Of a stretch of DNA of 64,000 nucleotides, positions 45,483 through 54,829 are shown piece after piece; position 1 is the first letter of the stretch, and every line of letters starts with the position of its first letter. Below the pieces are notes generated by a model, which was not told the origin of the DNA, did not search any database, and saw nothing but the letters and a program-made list of their open reading frames with translations. Origin of the DNA: Eunapius fragilis (Eukaryota; Porifera; Demospongiae; Spongillida; Spongillidae); the NCBI GenBank assembly GCA_963681505.1, contig OY811993.1, positions 772,562 to 836,561 on the forward strand, read 5' to 3'. The position numbers and the translations under genes are program-made.

Positions 45483-45502
45483 TAAAAAGATGGTGGGACG
45501 AA
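45483..45502 (+). promoter_or_regulatory. Polypurine tract region before the 3' LTR
   Basis: AAAAAGATGGTGGGACGAA lies just left of the 3' LTR start (45503) and would prime plus-strand synthesis. Confidence 0.55.
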
Positions 45503-45922
45503 TGTAATGTCACGTAAATCTAGTCTGGGGACTTGTAGCTGACGTCAATAATTATGTTCTAAATATATATGCTTGGCGGGACAACTACTGCTGCACAGCC
45601 GGTTTGAAAGACTGATCCGTGTTCCGGACCCCTTCGTAATAATAGCAAAACAATACTATTGGACGGATCCATCCAGAACACAACTTCTAAGACTATTTAA
45701 ACTGTGATTGTGTGTATCGATGTATGTACTGTGTGGGTATATTCTTGACTGAGTTAAGCCATCAAGTTCGGGTTGAACTAGAGAAACAAGGGTATTACAC
45801 TCACAACTTCTAAGACTATTTAAACTGTGATTGTGTGTATCGATGTATGTACTGTGTGGGTATATTCTTGACTGAGTTAAGCCATCAAGTTCGGGTTGAA
45901 CTAGAGAAACAAGGGTATTACA
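45503..45922 (+). repeat. 3' LTR with internal 123-bp tandem duplication
   Basis: Starts TGTAATGTCACG, ends TATTACA; TGTA follows. 45681-45803 and 45804-45922 repeat the R/U5-like part from CAACTTCTAAGACTATTTAA to the LTR end. Apart from this duplication and an 8-bp insertion near 45557 it equals the 5' LTR, so the insertion is young. Confidence 0.92.
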
Positions 45923-45957
45923 TGTACATGTATGCAAAGTAATACACATGCACTAAC

Positions 45958-46205
45958 GTCTTCACAAAATATTGTATTTGAGAGAATGAAGCATTTTCCC
46001 TCTCCTGAAACTTGGTGAATCTTGCACTTTTCAGCAAATCATCTTTCAGTGCATGGAAGATTGTCCAATGCATACTCCATTGCTCACATATAAAACGCTC
46101 TAACTCCTTTATAGAACTGACTAATCTGTAATGCACTAATGTCTCCATTCTCAATTTCTTTGTTAAGCTCACTTTTTGTTGTAAATCCGACAAAAATAGA
46201 CTCAT
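45958..46205 (-). pseudogene. hAT transposase exon 5
   Basis: Acceptor TATATGCAG at 46206, donor GTTAGT after 45958. First frame: ESIFVGFTTKSELNKEIENG, DISALQISQFYKGVRAFYM, a TGA stop, EYALDNLP; after a shift the second frame gives ALKDDLLKSARFTKFQEREN and FSQIQYFVK. The F..GVRAFY.....YA..NLPLKD.LL..ARF..F..R..A.FS...YFV sequence is a hallmark of this hAT group. One stop and one frameshift are present. Exit phase 2 joins exon 6 in frame across the intron that holds the gypsy element. Confidence 0.7.
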
Positions 46206-46270
46206 CTGCATATACATGTACATGTAGATAACACTGTAAGAATGTGTGAATAATGTATGTATCAACTCAC

Positions 46271-46358
46271 CATTTAGCTGACATTCTATGTATTTCAAAT
46301 GGTAAAAATTACCATTTGCTTCCTTGATAGTAGATACAGGCATAAACCTACCAGCCAA
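46271..46358 (-). pseudogene. hAT transposase exon 4
   Basis: Eighty-eight nt between ..TAACAAAG and GTGAGTTG. Encodes LAGRFMPVSTIKEANGNFYH and LKYIECQLN, matching the L..KF..P..I.........(D/Y)....QL region after the central domain. Confidence 0.6.
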
Positions 46359-46596
46359 CTTTGTTAGAAAAATGATACCATTTGGTCATACAAAACTGGA
46401 ATCAATCAAGGGCTCCTCTCTCTGAAGTAACATGTTGAAATTTATTTATTGACTGGTAAAAAAACAAGTGAATTTCAGTCATAGAATTAGAAAACAGAGT
46501 ATGCAGCCTTTGAAAGCGTGCATCATGATGATCTACAATGTGTGAAGGAATGATAATTTAATGCATGCTATAAACTAGTATAGTACATTCATGTAC

Positions 46597-46787
46597 CTTC
46601 AGAAAGACAATAACTTTTTAGTGAAACGAACTGCTGGAGAGCACAACTAACTGCTTGCTTCACTATATCCCCTATAGCTAGTGTCACAAAAGATACAATA
46701 CTCAGCAAGACTGGCCTTTCTCTTTGTGCTCTTCTCAAACCAGTAATAGAGATCAATAACCAAGTCTTCAACATTGAAACCAGTCAC
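46597..46787 (-). pseudogene. hAT transposase exon 3
   Basis: Open through VTGFNVEDLVIDLYYWFEKS, TKRKASLAEYCIFCDTSY and LQQFVSLKSYCLSE, acceptor TTGTTAAG, donor GTACAT. The FDVED...D...WF.KS.KR......FC pattern is the central insertion-like domain of this hAT group. Between TSYRDIVKQ and the LQQF block some 15 residues usual for the family (including a TRWLSL-like stretch) are missing, a likely internal deletion. A Cys-rich FCD follows the expected register. Confidence 0.65.
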
Positions 46788-46851
46788 CTTAACAAAACAA
46801 TTTTGTATCTCAGTTTAGAACACGCATATATACACTGCCTCATGCATGTAC

Positions 46852-47432
46852 CTTGCTATAAGCTTCTCCAGCTTTACAAGCTATGTTGTGTATGATGTGA
46901 CATGGACAACCAATGACTGCCACGGCAGCATTCATTTCTTTAACCCTTGTCTTGATTGAGTTGTTGCACCCCATGTTCACAGAGGTTGTGTCCATGCTTA
47001 TTCCCACACAGTTATCCCATAAATGTTATGCTTGGATAGAGCTTCTTGCATTTTGGAGAATATACCCTCAGCTGTGGAGGATGAGGACATGCACATATCC
47101 AAGAAATGTGTGGTCACAGAACCACAGTCAGGATCAAATATTCGAACAGTAAGTGGATTCATTTTTTCCACTCCTATGTCAGTGCATGGACCCATCAATT
47201 GCCAAAAAAGCATAAGGCCTTTTCTTCATCGCTTCAATAAGTTTCCCTTTATACCAAGGGGCTAGTGCACCATTTATAATACATGCAGTGTTGGTATGCC
47301 TAGAGGCATACTGTTGAGCAATGGCACTATCCGGGAAAATATCTCTAAAGAGGGGTGTCGGTGATCAGCAAGACTTAGAGGCACATTATTCTGGACAAGC
47401 AGTGTTGCAACTTTAACTTCAGCACGAATAAT
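46852..47432 (-). pseudogene. hAT transposase exon 2: first part of RNase H-like fold
   Basis: Enters at ..TTTTTTAG and leaves at GCAAG/GTACAT. Readings across frames give RAEVKVATLLVQNNVPLSLA, YASRHTNTACIINGALAPWY, IDGSMH, then MNPLTVRIFDPDCGSVTTHF, STAEGIFSKMQEALSKHNI and NCVGISMDTTSVNMGCNNSI. This is the standard hAT order: (R)AE....(L)V..N.PLS.AD, then the DGS/TDGS catalytic-Asp block, the L.P..VR motif, and the second D block (G.D...VN.G). Frame changes occur near 47370, 47190 and 47000. Confidence 0.65.
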
Positions 47433-47544
47433 CTAAAAATAAAAAAATATGTATGCAGTTATATAATTATATATATAAAAGCAGATTTACCTTCTCATCA
47501 ATTGGAGTTGATATGGGTTGAATGGTTAGAGTAGATTGTGATTT

Positions 47545-47862
47545 TGTAGCCTTAGCATTTGAAACTGCATTGGTGTGCTGATATGCCGTTCCACATCAGC
47601 TTTACCCATCAGCTTTACCCATCAGCTTTACCCATGTGTTCCGGCGGAGACACAAAGTACATTGAAACATAAAATCGCTGATCTCGACGATAAATGGCCA
47701 AATCTTTGTCCACTCACGATGGAACCTTGTGTGGTTTTTTTCCGGCACCTGTGGCAGACTTCGCTCGCTTGGATGGTCCAGGCCTTGTCTCATCTTCCTC
47801 TTTGTTGGACACTAAAACTTCGTCATTCTCTTCAGCGTTTCCAAATACTACTAGTTAGTACT
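47545..47862 (-). pseudogene. hAT transposase exon 1: acidic leader and BED-like finger
   Basis: The reading starts in an acidic stretch (GNAEENDEVLVSNKEEDE), a basic linker (GPSKRAKSATGAGKKPHK), then after a one-base shift REWTKIWPFIVEI, CTLC, KADVERHI. C..C...H....H spacing after an aromatic WTK.WP is that of the BED-type DNA-binding finger in hAT proteins of the KIAA1586/ZNF862-like group. The finger is stretched by a 15-bp unit repeated three times (47594-47637), inserting extra residues between the Cys and His pairs. Two faults (frameshift and repeat expansion) suggest loss of function. An upstream start is not certain. Confidence 0.6.
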
Positions 47863-48045
47863 ACTAGTACTAACTAGACTTAATCTAGTTTACACGTCCA
47901 TTCATGTAGATACCGCACCACCCCCGCTCGCGATTACTTTATAAAAACAATTATTTTAAATTTTGTTTTGCGAATGCGTGAGATCTAATCAGCTATGCGT
48001 GAGAGCGTGAGATTAGGCTCTTATGCGTGAGACTTGGAGTGCCTG

Positions 48046-48300
48046 ATGTGTTCTTTTTTGGCTCCCTCTGCGGTGGCGGCGGTGGCAGGTCTAGGAGCGC
48101 GCGATCTCCTCGTCAAGGTTGCTAGGAGCTGACAGCGACCTTCCAGACCTCCTATCTAGCTACTGACAGCTATTATCTATGGCAACATCTCCTCAATCCG
48201 CTACTGCTTGAGGCCATATTTTAAGGCTGTTATAGCGTAAACTCTGACGCATTGTCCAGTTTTTGATTAAGACTGGCATTTAAAACCACTATGATAATAA
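48046..48300. other. Flank right of the hAT element
   Basis: CGG/GGC-rich stretch at 48070-48090 followed by unremarkable sequence. No gene supported. Confidence 0.35.
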
Positions 48301-48344
48301 TGCTCAAGACATGGTCAGCCATTTGGTTGTGCTGTACCGTCCCC

Positions 48345-48850
48345 TTGCTCCGCATCACTCTCCCTCCTTCCCATCACTCTCCCCTCCTCCCCATCACTGT
48401 CCCGTCCTTCCCATCACTGTCTCCTTCCCATTACTGTCCCCTCCTTTCAATCACTGTCCCCTCCTTTCAATCACTGTGCCCTCCTCCCCATAACTGCCCC
48501 TTCCTTCCTGTCACTGTCCCCTCCTTCCTGTCTCTGTCCCCTCCTCCCCACCACTGTCCCCTTCTCCCCATCACTGTTGCCTCCTTCCCCTCCTCCCCAT
48601 CACTGTCGCCTCCTTCCTGACCTCCCCATCACTGTCACCTCCTTCCTGACCTCCCCATCACTGTCACCTTCCCCTCCTTCCCATCACTGTCCCCTCCTTC
48701 CCATCACTGTCCCCTCCTTCCCACCACTGTCCCCTCCCCATCACTGTCCCCTCCCCATCACTGTCCCCTCCTTCCCACCACTGTCCCCTCCCCATCACTG
48801 TCCCCTCCTTCCCACCACTGTCCCCCCACTGTCCTCTCCTTCACACCACT
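48345..48850. repeat. C-rich minisatellite (~15-24-bp unit)
   Basis: About 27 units built from CCCATCACTGTCCCCTCCTT with variable length (TTCCC, CCAC, deletions). The apparent Pro/His/Ser-rich frames are products of the repeat. Confidence 0.92.
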
Positions 48851-48977
48851 GGAGGGGTGAGTATGTGCACTTCTCCATAATACCTACTTCACAAGCCTGA
48901 ACTTGTACTGTATTAGGCCATATTAACTATGATTAATTTGTGCAACCACAAGTTCATTTACCACACTGCTGTTTTTC

Positions 48978-49110
48978 CTCTCTCCTCCTCCACCCCTCTC
49001 TCCTCCTCCACTCCTCTCTCCTCCTCCACCTCTTTCTCCTCCTCCACTCCTCTCTCCTCCTCCACCCCTTTCTCCTCCTCCACCTCTTTCTCCTCCTCCC
49101 CTATTACTCC
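48978..49110. repeat. CTCCTCCTCCAC repeat
   Basis: About eight units of 15-18 bp (TCTCTCCTCCTCCACCCC type); polypyrimidine on the plus strand, so a triplex-prone mirror-repeat character is possible. Confidence 0.9.
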
Positions 49111-49257
49111 TCCCCCTTTCTACATTTGTACTCATCCTCACAATTCTCCCTCTCCTGCCCCGACGATCTGTGAGCCCATCACCGTTGCCATGGAAGCTCC
49201 ACGGGAGATGGGGCACAGCACCTGTCCTCTGCAGTACGGAGTTTATCATTTGGAGGT

Positions 49258-49630
49258 ATGTCTCCATTGGTGCTACACGTATGTTTCGATTAGTCCTACA
49301 TGTATGTGTCCATTGGTCCTACATGTATGTGTCCATTGGTCCTACATGTATGTGTCCATTGGTCCTACACGTACATGTATGAGTCTATTGGTCCTACACG
49401 TATGTGTCCATTGGTCCTACATGTATGAGTCCATTGGTCCTGTACATGTATGTGTCCATTGGTCCTACACATATGTGTTCATTGGTCCTACACGTATGTG
49501 TCCATTGGTCCTACACATATGTGTTCATTGGTCCTACACGTATGTGTCCATTGGTCCTACACGTATGAGTCCATTGGTCCTACATGTATGAGTCCATTGG
49601 TCCTACACATATGTGTCCATTGGTCCTCAC
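49258..49630. repeat. Minisatellite, 21-bp unit, ~17 copies
   Basis: Unit ATTGGTCCTACACGTATGTG plus TCC; because 21 is a multiple of three, frames stay open and give repeated peptides. Variants CACGTA/CATGTA/CACATA alternate. Confidence 0.93.
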
Positions 49631-49917
49631 TCATAGCGTTTTAAACTCTCCAGCAATCCCTGACCCTGTCGGGTCATTTTAGTTAAGGGAAGTAGAAGGA
49701 AAGGGTGTGGTTTTAGTTAAGGGAGATGAAATGTCCCCCCTGTGTCCCTACACTGATCAGATGTGGGCACATACAGTAAGAATGGTGGGGCCAACATGGG
49801 CGCCCAGCTTTTCTAGAAGGGAGGGGGCGCCAATTATAGGGAGGTGGGGAAAGCGCATGTATGTAGAAATACTGGGACAGGGTCAGCAGCTCTGGTTCCA
49901 AGCTCAGTGGACTACCT

Positions 49918-50022
49918 ACATGACTGCCTGGAATGGACCAGGGACTGGACCCATATGACTGCCTGGAATGGACCAGGGACTGGACCCATCATGACTGCCT
50001 GGTATGGACCAGGGACTGGACC
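49918..50022. repeat. Tandem repeat, 35-37-bp unit, three copies
   Basis: Unit starts ATGACTGCCTGGAATGGACC; third copy has TGGTATGG. Confidence 0.9.
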
Positions 50023-50214
50023 CATTATACCAAACTATGTGATGTAGCTCATGTACTGAGCCAGTCACCCTTCTAACCGAACCACTACTCAAATGTAAAG
50101 CTTTGTGGGTTCATCATATAATGCTTGCTGTACTTTATATGCAGTTGTGGTGTGTTGTTTTGTATGGTGCTGACACAAGTTTGTATGTTTGTGTATGAAA
50201 TGAAATGGGCATCA

Positions 50215-50266
50215 CAACCATGTGTGTGTATGTGTGCGTGTGTGTGTGCATGTGTGTATGTGTGTG

Positions 50267-50299
<33 letters not shown>

Positions 50300-50515
50300 A
50301 TATTTGTGTAAGTTTAATATCAGGACATATTTAGATCTGGCCATGGGTAAGTAAGAAGCCATGTGTGTGATTGCTCTCCATATAAGCTTTGCAGTAGCCA
50401 AATCTTTGAGATAGGGTAGCAATAATTTCATTGGCACTGTATGCAAGGCTTCCATCCTTACTGTTTGCAAAAAATGAATAGCAGTCTCCAGACATGCACA
50501 CACGCGCACACACGT

Positions 50516-50564
<49 letters not shown>

Positions 50565-50570
50565 CACACA
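50215..50570. repeat. (GT)n and (CA)n tracts in opposite sense
   Basis: GT-rich 50221-50300 and CA-rich 50500-50572 are separated by ~200 bp and could pair as a large imperfect hairpin. Confidence 0.85.
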
Positions 50571-50596
50571 CATACCTGTACTACTTAGGATTAGTG

Positions 50597-50956
50597 GTTC
50601 TGGTGAGGATGGCTGTCAAGTTTGCTATGACCAAGTCTATGGAAGCAACCCATAACATGTTTGGAAGCAGCACCACCCAGGCCACTACGGTCCAAAAATG
50701 TACTTAAGATGACACCAAGTGCTCTGATCTCAGGTGGGTATGTGACCGTATGTCTCAGTAGTGTGGAGTCATACACACAAAGGCATTAGCTATTAGCTGG
50801 CTCACCACCTCACATTAGAGGGCAGTGATGGGGAGGAGAGCACTTGATGTCATTTTTGGACCGTAGTGGCCTGGGTGGTGCTGCTTCCAAACATGTTATG
50901 GGTTGCTTCCATAGACTTGGTCATAACAAACTTGACAGCCATCCTCACCAGAACCG
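50597..50956. repeat. Inverted repeat with ~120-bp arms
   Basis: 50597-50722 (GGTTCTGGTGAGGATGGCTG...) and 50838-50956 are near-perfect reverse complements. The right arm is the start of the open frame below. Confidence 0.85.
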
Positions 50957-51332
50957 CATGGGGCAATTGCCTACACTAGTCCAATGCATGCAACACACCA
51001 GCCCAACATACATCAGTGATGTGGAGGCCTTTGGACCTGACCATGTAGAGGAGACCATGGGATATGAGTATACAATGGAGGGCATGAGTGCATTAATGGA
51101 AGCTCTATTAGACATGAGAGACCTGAAAAGACACTGCACTGCTATTTCTAATGACATATGCGTACTATTAAGTGAGGTGGGGAGATCTACACCACATGCA
51201 GCTATCAAGTATGGTTATGAAACTAACCAGCCCCCTATACCCAAAAGAAAGAAAGGTACCTATATGAGTGCAGCCATTCCTATTCTGGAAACAACCTTTT
51301 CATCCTTAGGGGGTGTCTCCAAACTATTTTGA
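50844..51332 (+). CDS. Hypothetical protein or exon, 162 codons
   Basis: Open frame with three origins: its first ~35 codons are the right arm of the inverted repeat; the middle (about 50951-51256) is protein-like, between an acceptor-like CTCACCAG and a donor-like AAAGAAAG/GTACCT, and encodes SDVEAFGPDHVEETMGYEYT, MSALMEALLDMRDLKRHCTA and a basic PIPKRKKG; its last codons run into a small TIR element (51309). The middle exon may belong to a host gene; helical and acidic, no domain recognised. Start and end as an unspliced frame are probably not real. Confidence 0.35.
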   Translation: MMSFLDRSGLGGAASKHVMGCFHRLGHNKLDSHPHQNRMGQLPTLVQCMQHTSPTYISDVEAFGPDHVEETMGYEYTMEGMSALMEALLDMRDLKRHCTAISNDICVLLSEVGRSTPHAAIKYGYETNQPPIPKRKKGTYMSAAIPILETTFSSLGGVSKLF

Positions 51333-51519
51333 AAATGATACCTCATCTTGATGTAAGGGGGGGGGGGGGGGGGGGGGGGGGGGTTAGGCACATGAAGTTT
51401 TCAGATGTACTGAATTTAAAAAATGGCTTCCGGATTCCCACAACCATTGATATCAATGATGTTTGAGGGGGAGGGGTGGGGCATTATAATGAAACGTTAT
51501 ATAGTTTGGAGACGCCCCC
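51309..51519. mobile_element. Small TIR element (211 bp) with TTA duplication
   Basis: Ends GGGGGTGTCTCCAAACTAT and reversed GGGGGCGTCTCCAAACTAT; TTA on both sides. Contains a G25 tract. Non-coding. Confidence 0.75.
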
Positions 51520-51716
51520 TTAGTTGGAGTAGGTCAATATGATAAACGGCCGCAGGTCCTTGAGTAATGGACTTCATAAGGAGCACACCGCCAATGGAAG
51601 AACTGTTTTTGATAACAAGCCAGTAAATGATAGCGCTGTGTCCTGGTCAGAGCGATATACTACTTAGTTGGGCGTACACCTTCACGTTTTGGCGGAAGGT
51701 TCGGACCAGTATCTTA

Positions 51717-53147
51717 GGCGGATCCAGAGGGGTGCCCAAATCATATTCACAAATGTCAAATTTTATTCACAATTAATTTTCACCATATATAAAAATAAAT
51801 AAATAAAAATAATAATATACACAAACCTAAGTAAAGAATTATAAATGCACTCCCTAATTATATTGGCCTTAGACCCCCTAGCCAGGATAGCCCTGGCCAC
51901 AGACCTGGTTAGGGTCAGGTTTAAGCGGCCATAAATGACAGCTGCGGCCTTCGATTTAGGCGCACTGTGATGTGCAGCAAAAAGAGAGGCTAGCTGGGAA
52001 AATGTATCTTGGGCCTCCTTCCCCCATTTCCTATACGCTTCTACGGCAAGTGGAATACAGATCCATCCCAGCTCGACACACTTTGGGTCATTGGCGTTAT
52101 GTTTGCGAGACTCTGCATTTGCTGCAGCTACTCCAGCTGTCGAACAAGACTCAACAAGGATAGCGGGAGTAAGTGGAGATGTCACAGTTATGTCCAAAGC
52201 TGCACATCTTGCTACCAGGACATCTGCAGGACGTGAGAAGCTACCATCAGATGTAAGACCATGACCCACCTCCACTGTGACTCCCATATGGACCTGATGA
52301 AAAAGGATGGCTACAACATCCCACAACATGTTATGACGGGTCACTACATCACCTCCATGAGTGCATGTAATGGCATGACGTCCAAGGGGGTCCAAAGCTT
52401 TCTCTGAGCAGACCGGACATCAGGAACCACCAGAGGTGTCCAACCCCAGCCACCACCTTATAGAGGCCTGAAGCTCGTTAGGTTCAAGATGCAGTCCCAA
52501 TGCAGGGGATGGAATCACAGACAACCATGACACAGCATGAGGAGCAGAAACAAATAATAGGCGAGCTGTGTCTGCCATAGAGGAATCCCCCCCAAAAAGT
52601 TAAAAAGGTGGCATTCCAATTTCTTTGACAGAGTTTGCTGAGTAACAGGTGTTGATGATACTCCTTCTGCTGTGATTACATCTGATGGAGAAACCTGGTC
52701 ATTGAAATGATTGATTGCATGATTTAGATGTAGATTATCTGCACTGCTAAGACCTCCAAAACCTGTGCTAAGTTGGGCTTGTAATTATAACCAGGAAGGG
52801 TCTGTCGTGTCGATGGCAAAACAGGATGAGAAGTACTTCCTAACTTCCTCATCAAACAGCTTTAAAGAACCTGCCAGGCTTGGTGGGGTGGCCCTTGCCA
52901 GGTGGACCAATCTGCAAAAGCTGCCACACAAACGTAAGAGAGACAAGGCTACATGTGGATCAATTGCTGCTACTTCAACCAAAGAAGACATGTTTCTTGG
53001 CATCAGTACACTTTCCAGCGATGAACTTAGAACAAAACAGGCAGTCACCTATTGGGGCACCAAGAATTTCAAGGTTAGGGTGCTGTGAAAACTTGATATG
53101 GTGGAAAATAATTGTGAATATGATTTGGCCACCCCCTCTGGATCCGC
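51717..53147. mobile_element. TIR-bounded unit enclosing an RT 3' fragment
   Basis: 51724-51780 (GGCGGATCCAGAGGGGTGCC, CAAATCATATTCACAA, AATT.TTTTCACCATAT) recurs reversed at 53093-53147. The left arm has a ~20-bp internal duplication (TTCACAA..TTCACAA). TA flanks both ends. The RT fragment fills the interior almost exactly. Confidence 0.6.
51790..53092 (-). pseudogene. Non-LTR-type reverse transcriptase, C-terminal half with Zn-knuckle and RLE-like domain
   Basis: Minus-strand readings in order: FSQHPNLEILGAPIGDCLF, LSLLRLCGSFCRLVHLARAT, FDEEVRKYFSSCFAI, a stop, LQAQLSTGFGGLSSADNLHL, a frame change at a G7 run (52584-52590), MADTARLLFVSAPHAVSWL, LGLHLEPNELQASIRWWLGL, a stop, CPVC...DPLGRHAITC, RPADVLVARCAALDITVTSP, then AEAYRKWGKEA-like and YGRLNLTLTRSVARAI. 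The LGAPIG...R......P block is the RT thumb; CPVC....D..GRHA..C and H.....RH..L are a zinc-binding site; RPAD......LD.TV fits a PD-(D/E)XK endonuclease core. Such proteins are widespread in corals and sponges. The N-terminal RT palm is missing; two stops and two or more shifts mark it as dead. Confidence 0.7.
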
Positions 53148-53168
53148 CTATGGGTATCAAGTCCATAC

Positions 53169-53245
53169 CTAGTCTGGGGACCCGACTGATGGTTGCACTA
53201 TGATAGTACAACCATCAGTCGGGTCCCCAGACCCCAGACTAGCCC
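53169..53245. repeat. Long palindrome with 25-bp arms
   Basis: AGTCTGGGGACCCGACTGAT plus GGTTG reads back reversed after a 13-nt loop (CACTATGATAGTA). Very small foldback element, or a MITE remnant. Confidence 0.85.
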
Positions 53246-53274
53246 ATACCAAGATTTGTATCCATCTGATTGTA

Positions 53275-53316
53275 TAGTCTCGTACCCAGACGTTTATACG
53301 TCTGGGTACGAGACTA
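53275..53316. repeat. 42-bp palindrome (18-bp arms)
   Basis: TAGTCTCGTACCCAGACG, six central bases TTTATA, then the exact reverse complement. A half copy (TAGTCTCGTACTCAGAC) lies at 56249. Confidence 0.9.
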
Positions 53317-53699
53317 AGAGGCCGGGCAACGCCCAACTTGTACCTATAGCTGGTTCAATAACATGGTTTAAATAATAGATCACGTGGCTCTGAATGGCGC
53401 AGCGAGGGCACGAGTTACAATCCAACAGATGCGCATGCGCAAGGATAGATTACTGAAATCAGCGATAGCCTTAGTTTGGGACGTTTTTAGATGAAACCGA
53501 TCGCCTTTCCTAACTCCCCCGCCATGCAGACTTGCAATTATTTTATAATCAGGCATAATTAATTAGCTGTTTTAATAACGTGATAAATCTCTAAAGTGTA
53601 TGGTGAGTATAGCGGTGAAATCACAATTGCAAGCCGAGTTATGCACTGATGTCCACAATTTCTGGGAGCCAGCATGGAACTTGTGACCCGGCCATCAGT

Positions 53700-53856
53700 T
53701 AGGTCCAGAAGTGGTGCCGGCATTGATACTTTAATAGCAAGGCACTCTGTTTCGATGGTGGAGTACCTCGGCTCTCGAGATAGCCGCTTTCTGCTGCAAT
53801 AGACCACTGGATGATAAATTCCACGGCTGTCTTTTTGGCTCAGCACTGCAAGTGTT
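53700..53856 (-). pseudogene. Ty3/gypsy RNase H fragment
   Basis: Minus-strand frame reads TLAVLSQKDSRGIYHPVVYC, SRKRLSREPRYSTIETECLA and IK. The V.SQ....G..HPV.Y.SR.L...E..YS..E.E.LAI. sequence is the RNase H core of gypsy pol. It is cut upstream by a (CA/GT)n tract (53858-53935) and turns unreadable after about 53700. A different lineage from the nested element, judging by sequence. Confidence 0.65.
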
Positions 53857-53857
53857 T

Positions 53858-53858
53858 T

Positions 53859-53906
<48 letters not shown>

Positions 53907-53945
53907 AATTGTGTGTGTGTGTGTGTGTGTGTGTGCATGTGTGTT
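53858..53945. repeat. (GT)n microsatellite
   Basis: Two GT runs separated by TTTTAATT. Confidence 0.95.
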
Positions 53946-54396
53946 CTGTGTGTGTAGCTGTGTGCGCGCAATAGGTCTTTTGCTGCATTGAAGTATTTTC
54001 TTCCATAAAAAAAGTATATCACCTGCTTTGATATACAAAAGAATTAGTGGCAAATTTCTCTCATGACGATTTTTAATTACCATATACATTGCAACATACA
54101 TGCAATGTTCATTAGGAAAATGTGTTCGAAAGTCATTCTGATGAAAGTGATCATAATATCAAACTGGAACAATATGATACGTAACCTGCATGCGAGGATA
54201 GAACAATGTAAAATGACTGACTTGCTTTAAGCATGTCCACATGCACAACCATACATACATGCTAACATACGGTACATGAATATATGGATTTATACATACA
54301 CCGCTATGCCCACATTCACTGTGCATAGTCCTATCTTAGTCCTAATAAAGTTTCTTAGCAGTTTATACACATGTTTGTATGCTCATTTATGTTTTG

Positions 54397-54605
<209 letters not shown>

Positions 54606-54829
54606 AAAATAAAATTGCTCTCGTCTTTAGCTATAGTTTCCTTAATGATATCCAGGTGCATGGGCCACAAATAAATACAGTGTGAGCAATTATGTCTGGA
54701 TGCATGTTATACATTGCACATCACTCGATCGCGAGCACGCAAAATCCTTTTATTAATAATGAAGCAATTATAATTATCTAGCCCAAACGCCCCACTCCAT
54801 CCCACAGGCATTGCATGCATGCATGCATG

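Larger units (their letters stand above)
39532..48045 (-). mobile_element. hAT-type DNA transposon, multi-exon, with nested insertions
   Basis: Ends are CAGACACTCCATGG (left) and, reversed, CAGGCACTCCAAGT (right). ATGTGT is present just outside both ends (39526-39531 and 48046-48051), a perfect 6-bp target duplication. The transposase lies on the minus strand in six exon-like blocks from about 47860 to 39799. A Ty3/gypsy element occupies 40259-45922, in the last intron, so the native length is about 2.85 kb. Short TATGCGTGAGA repeats lie inside both ends. Frameshifts and a stop show that this copy is not active. Confidence 0.8.

Noticed and set aside
48291..48900. Pro-rich frames
   Set aside because: By-product of the C-rich minisatellite in all frames.
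48929..49644. 220-codon frame with Ser/Pro and repeated Trp-Ser-Tyr peptides
   Set aside because: Entirely built by two minisatellites with unit sizes divisible by three; no start context or domain.
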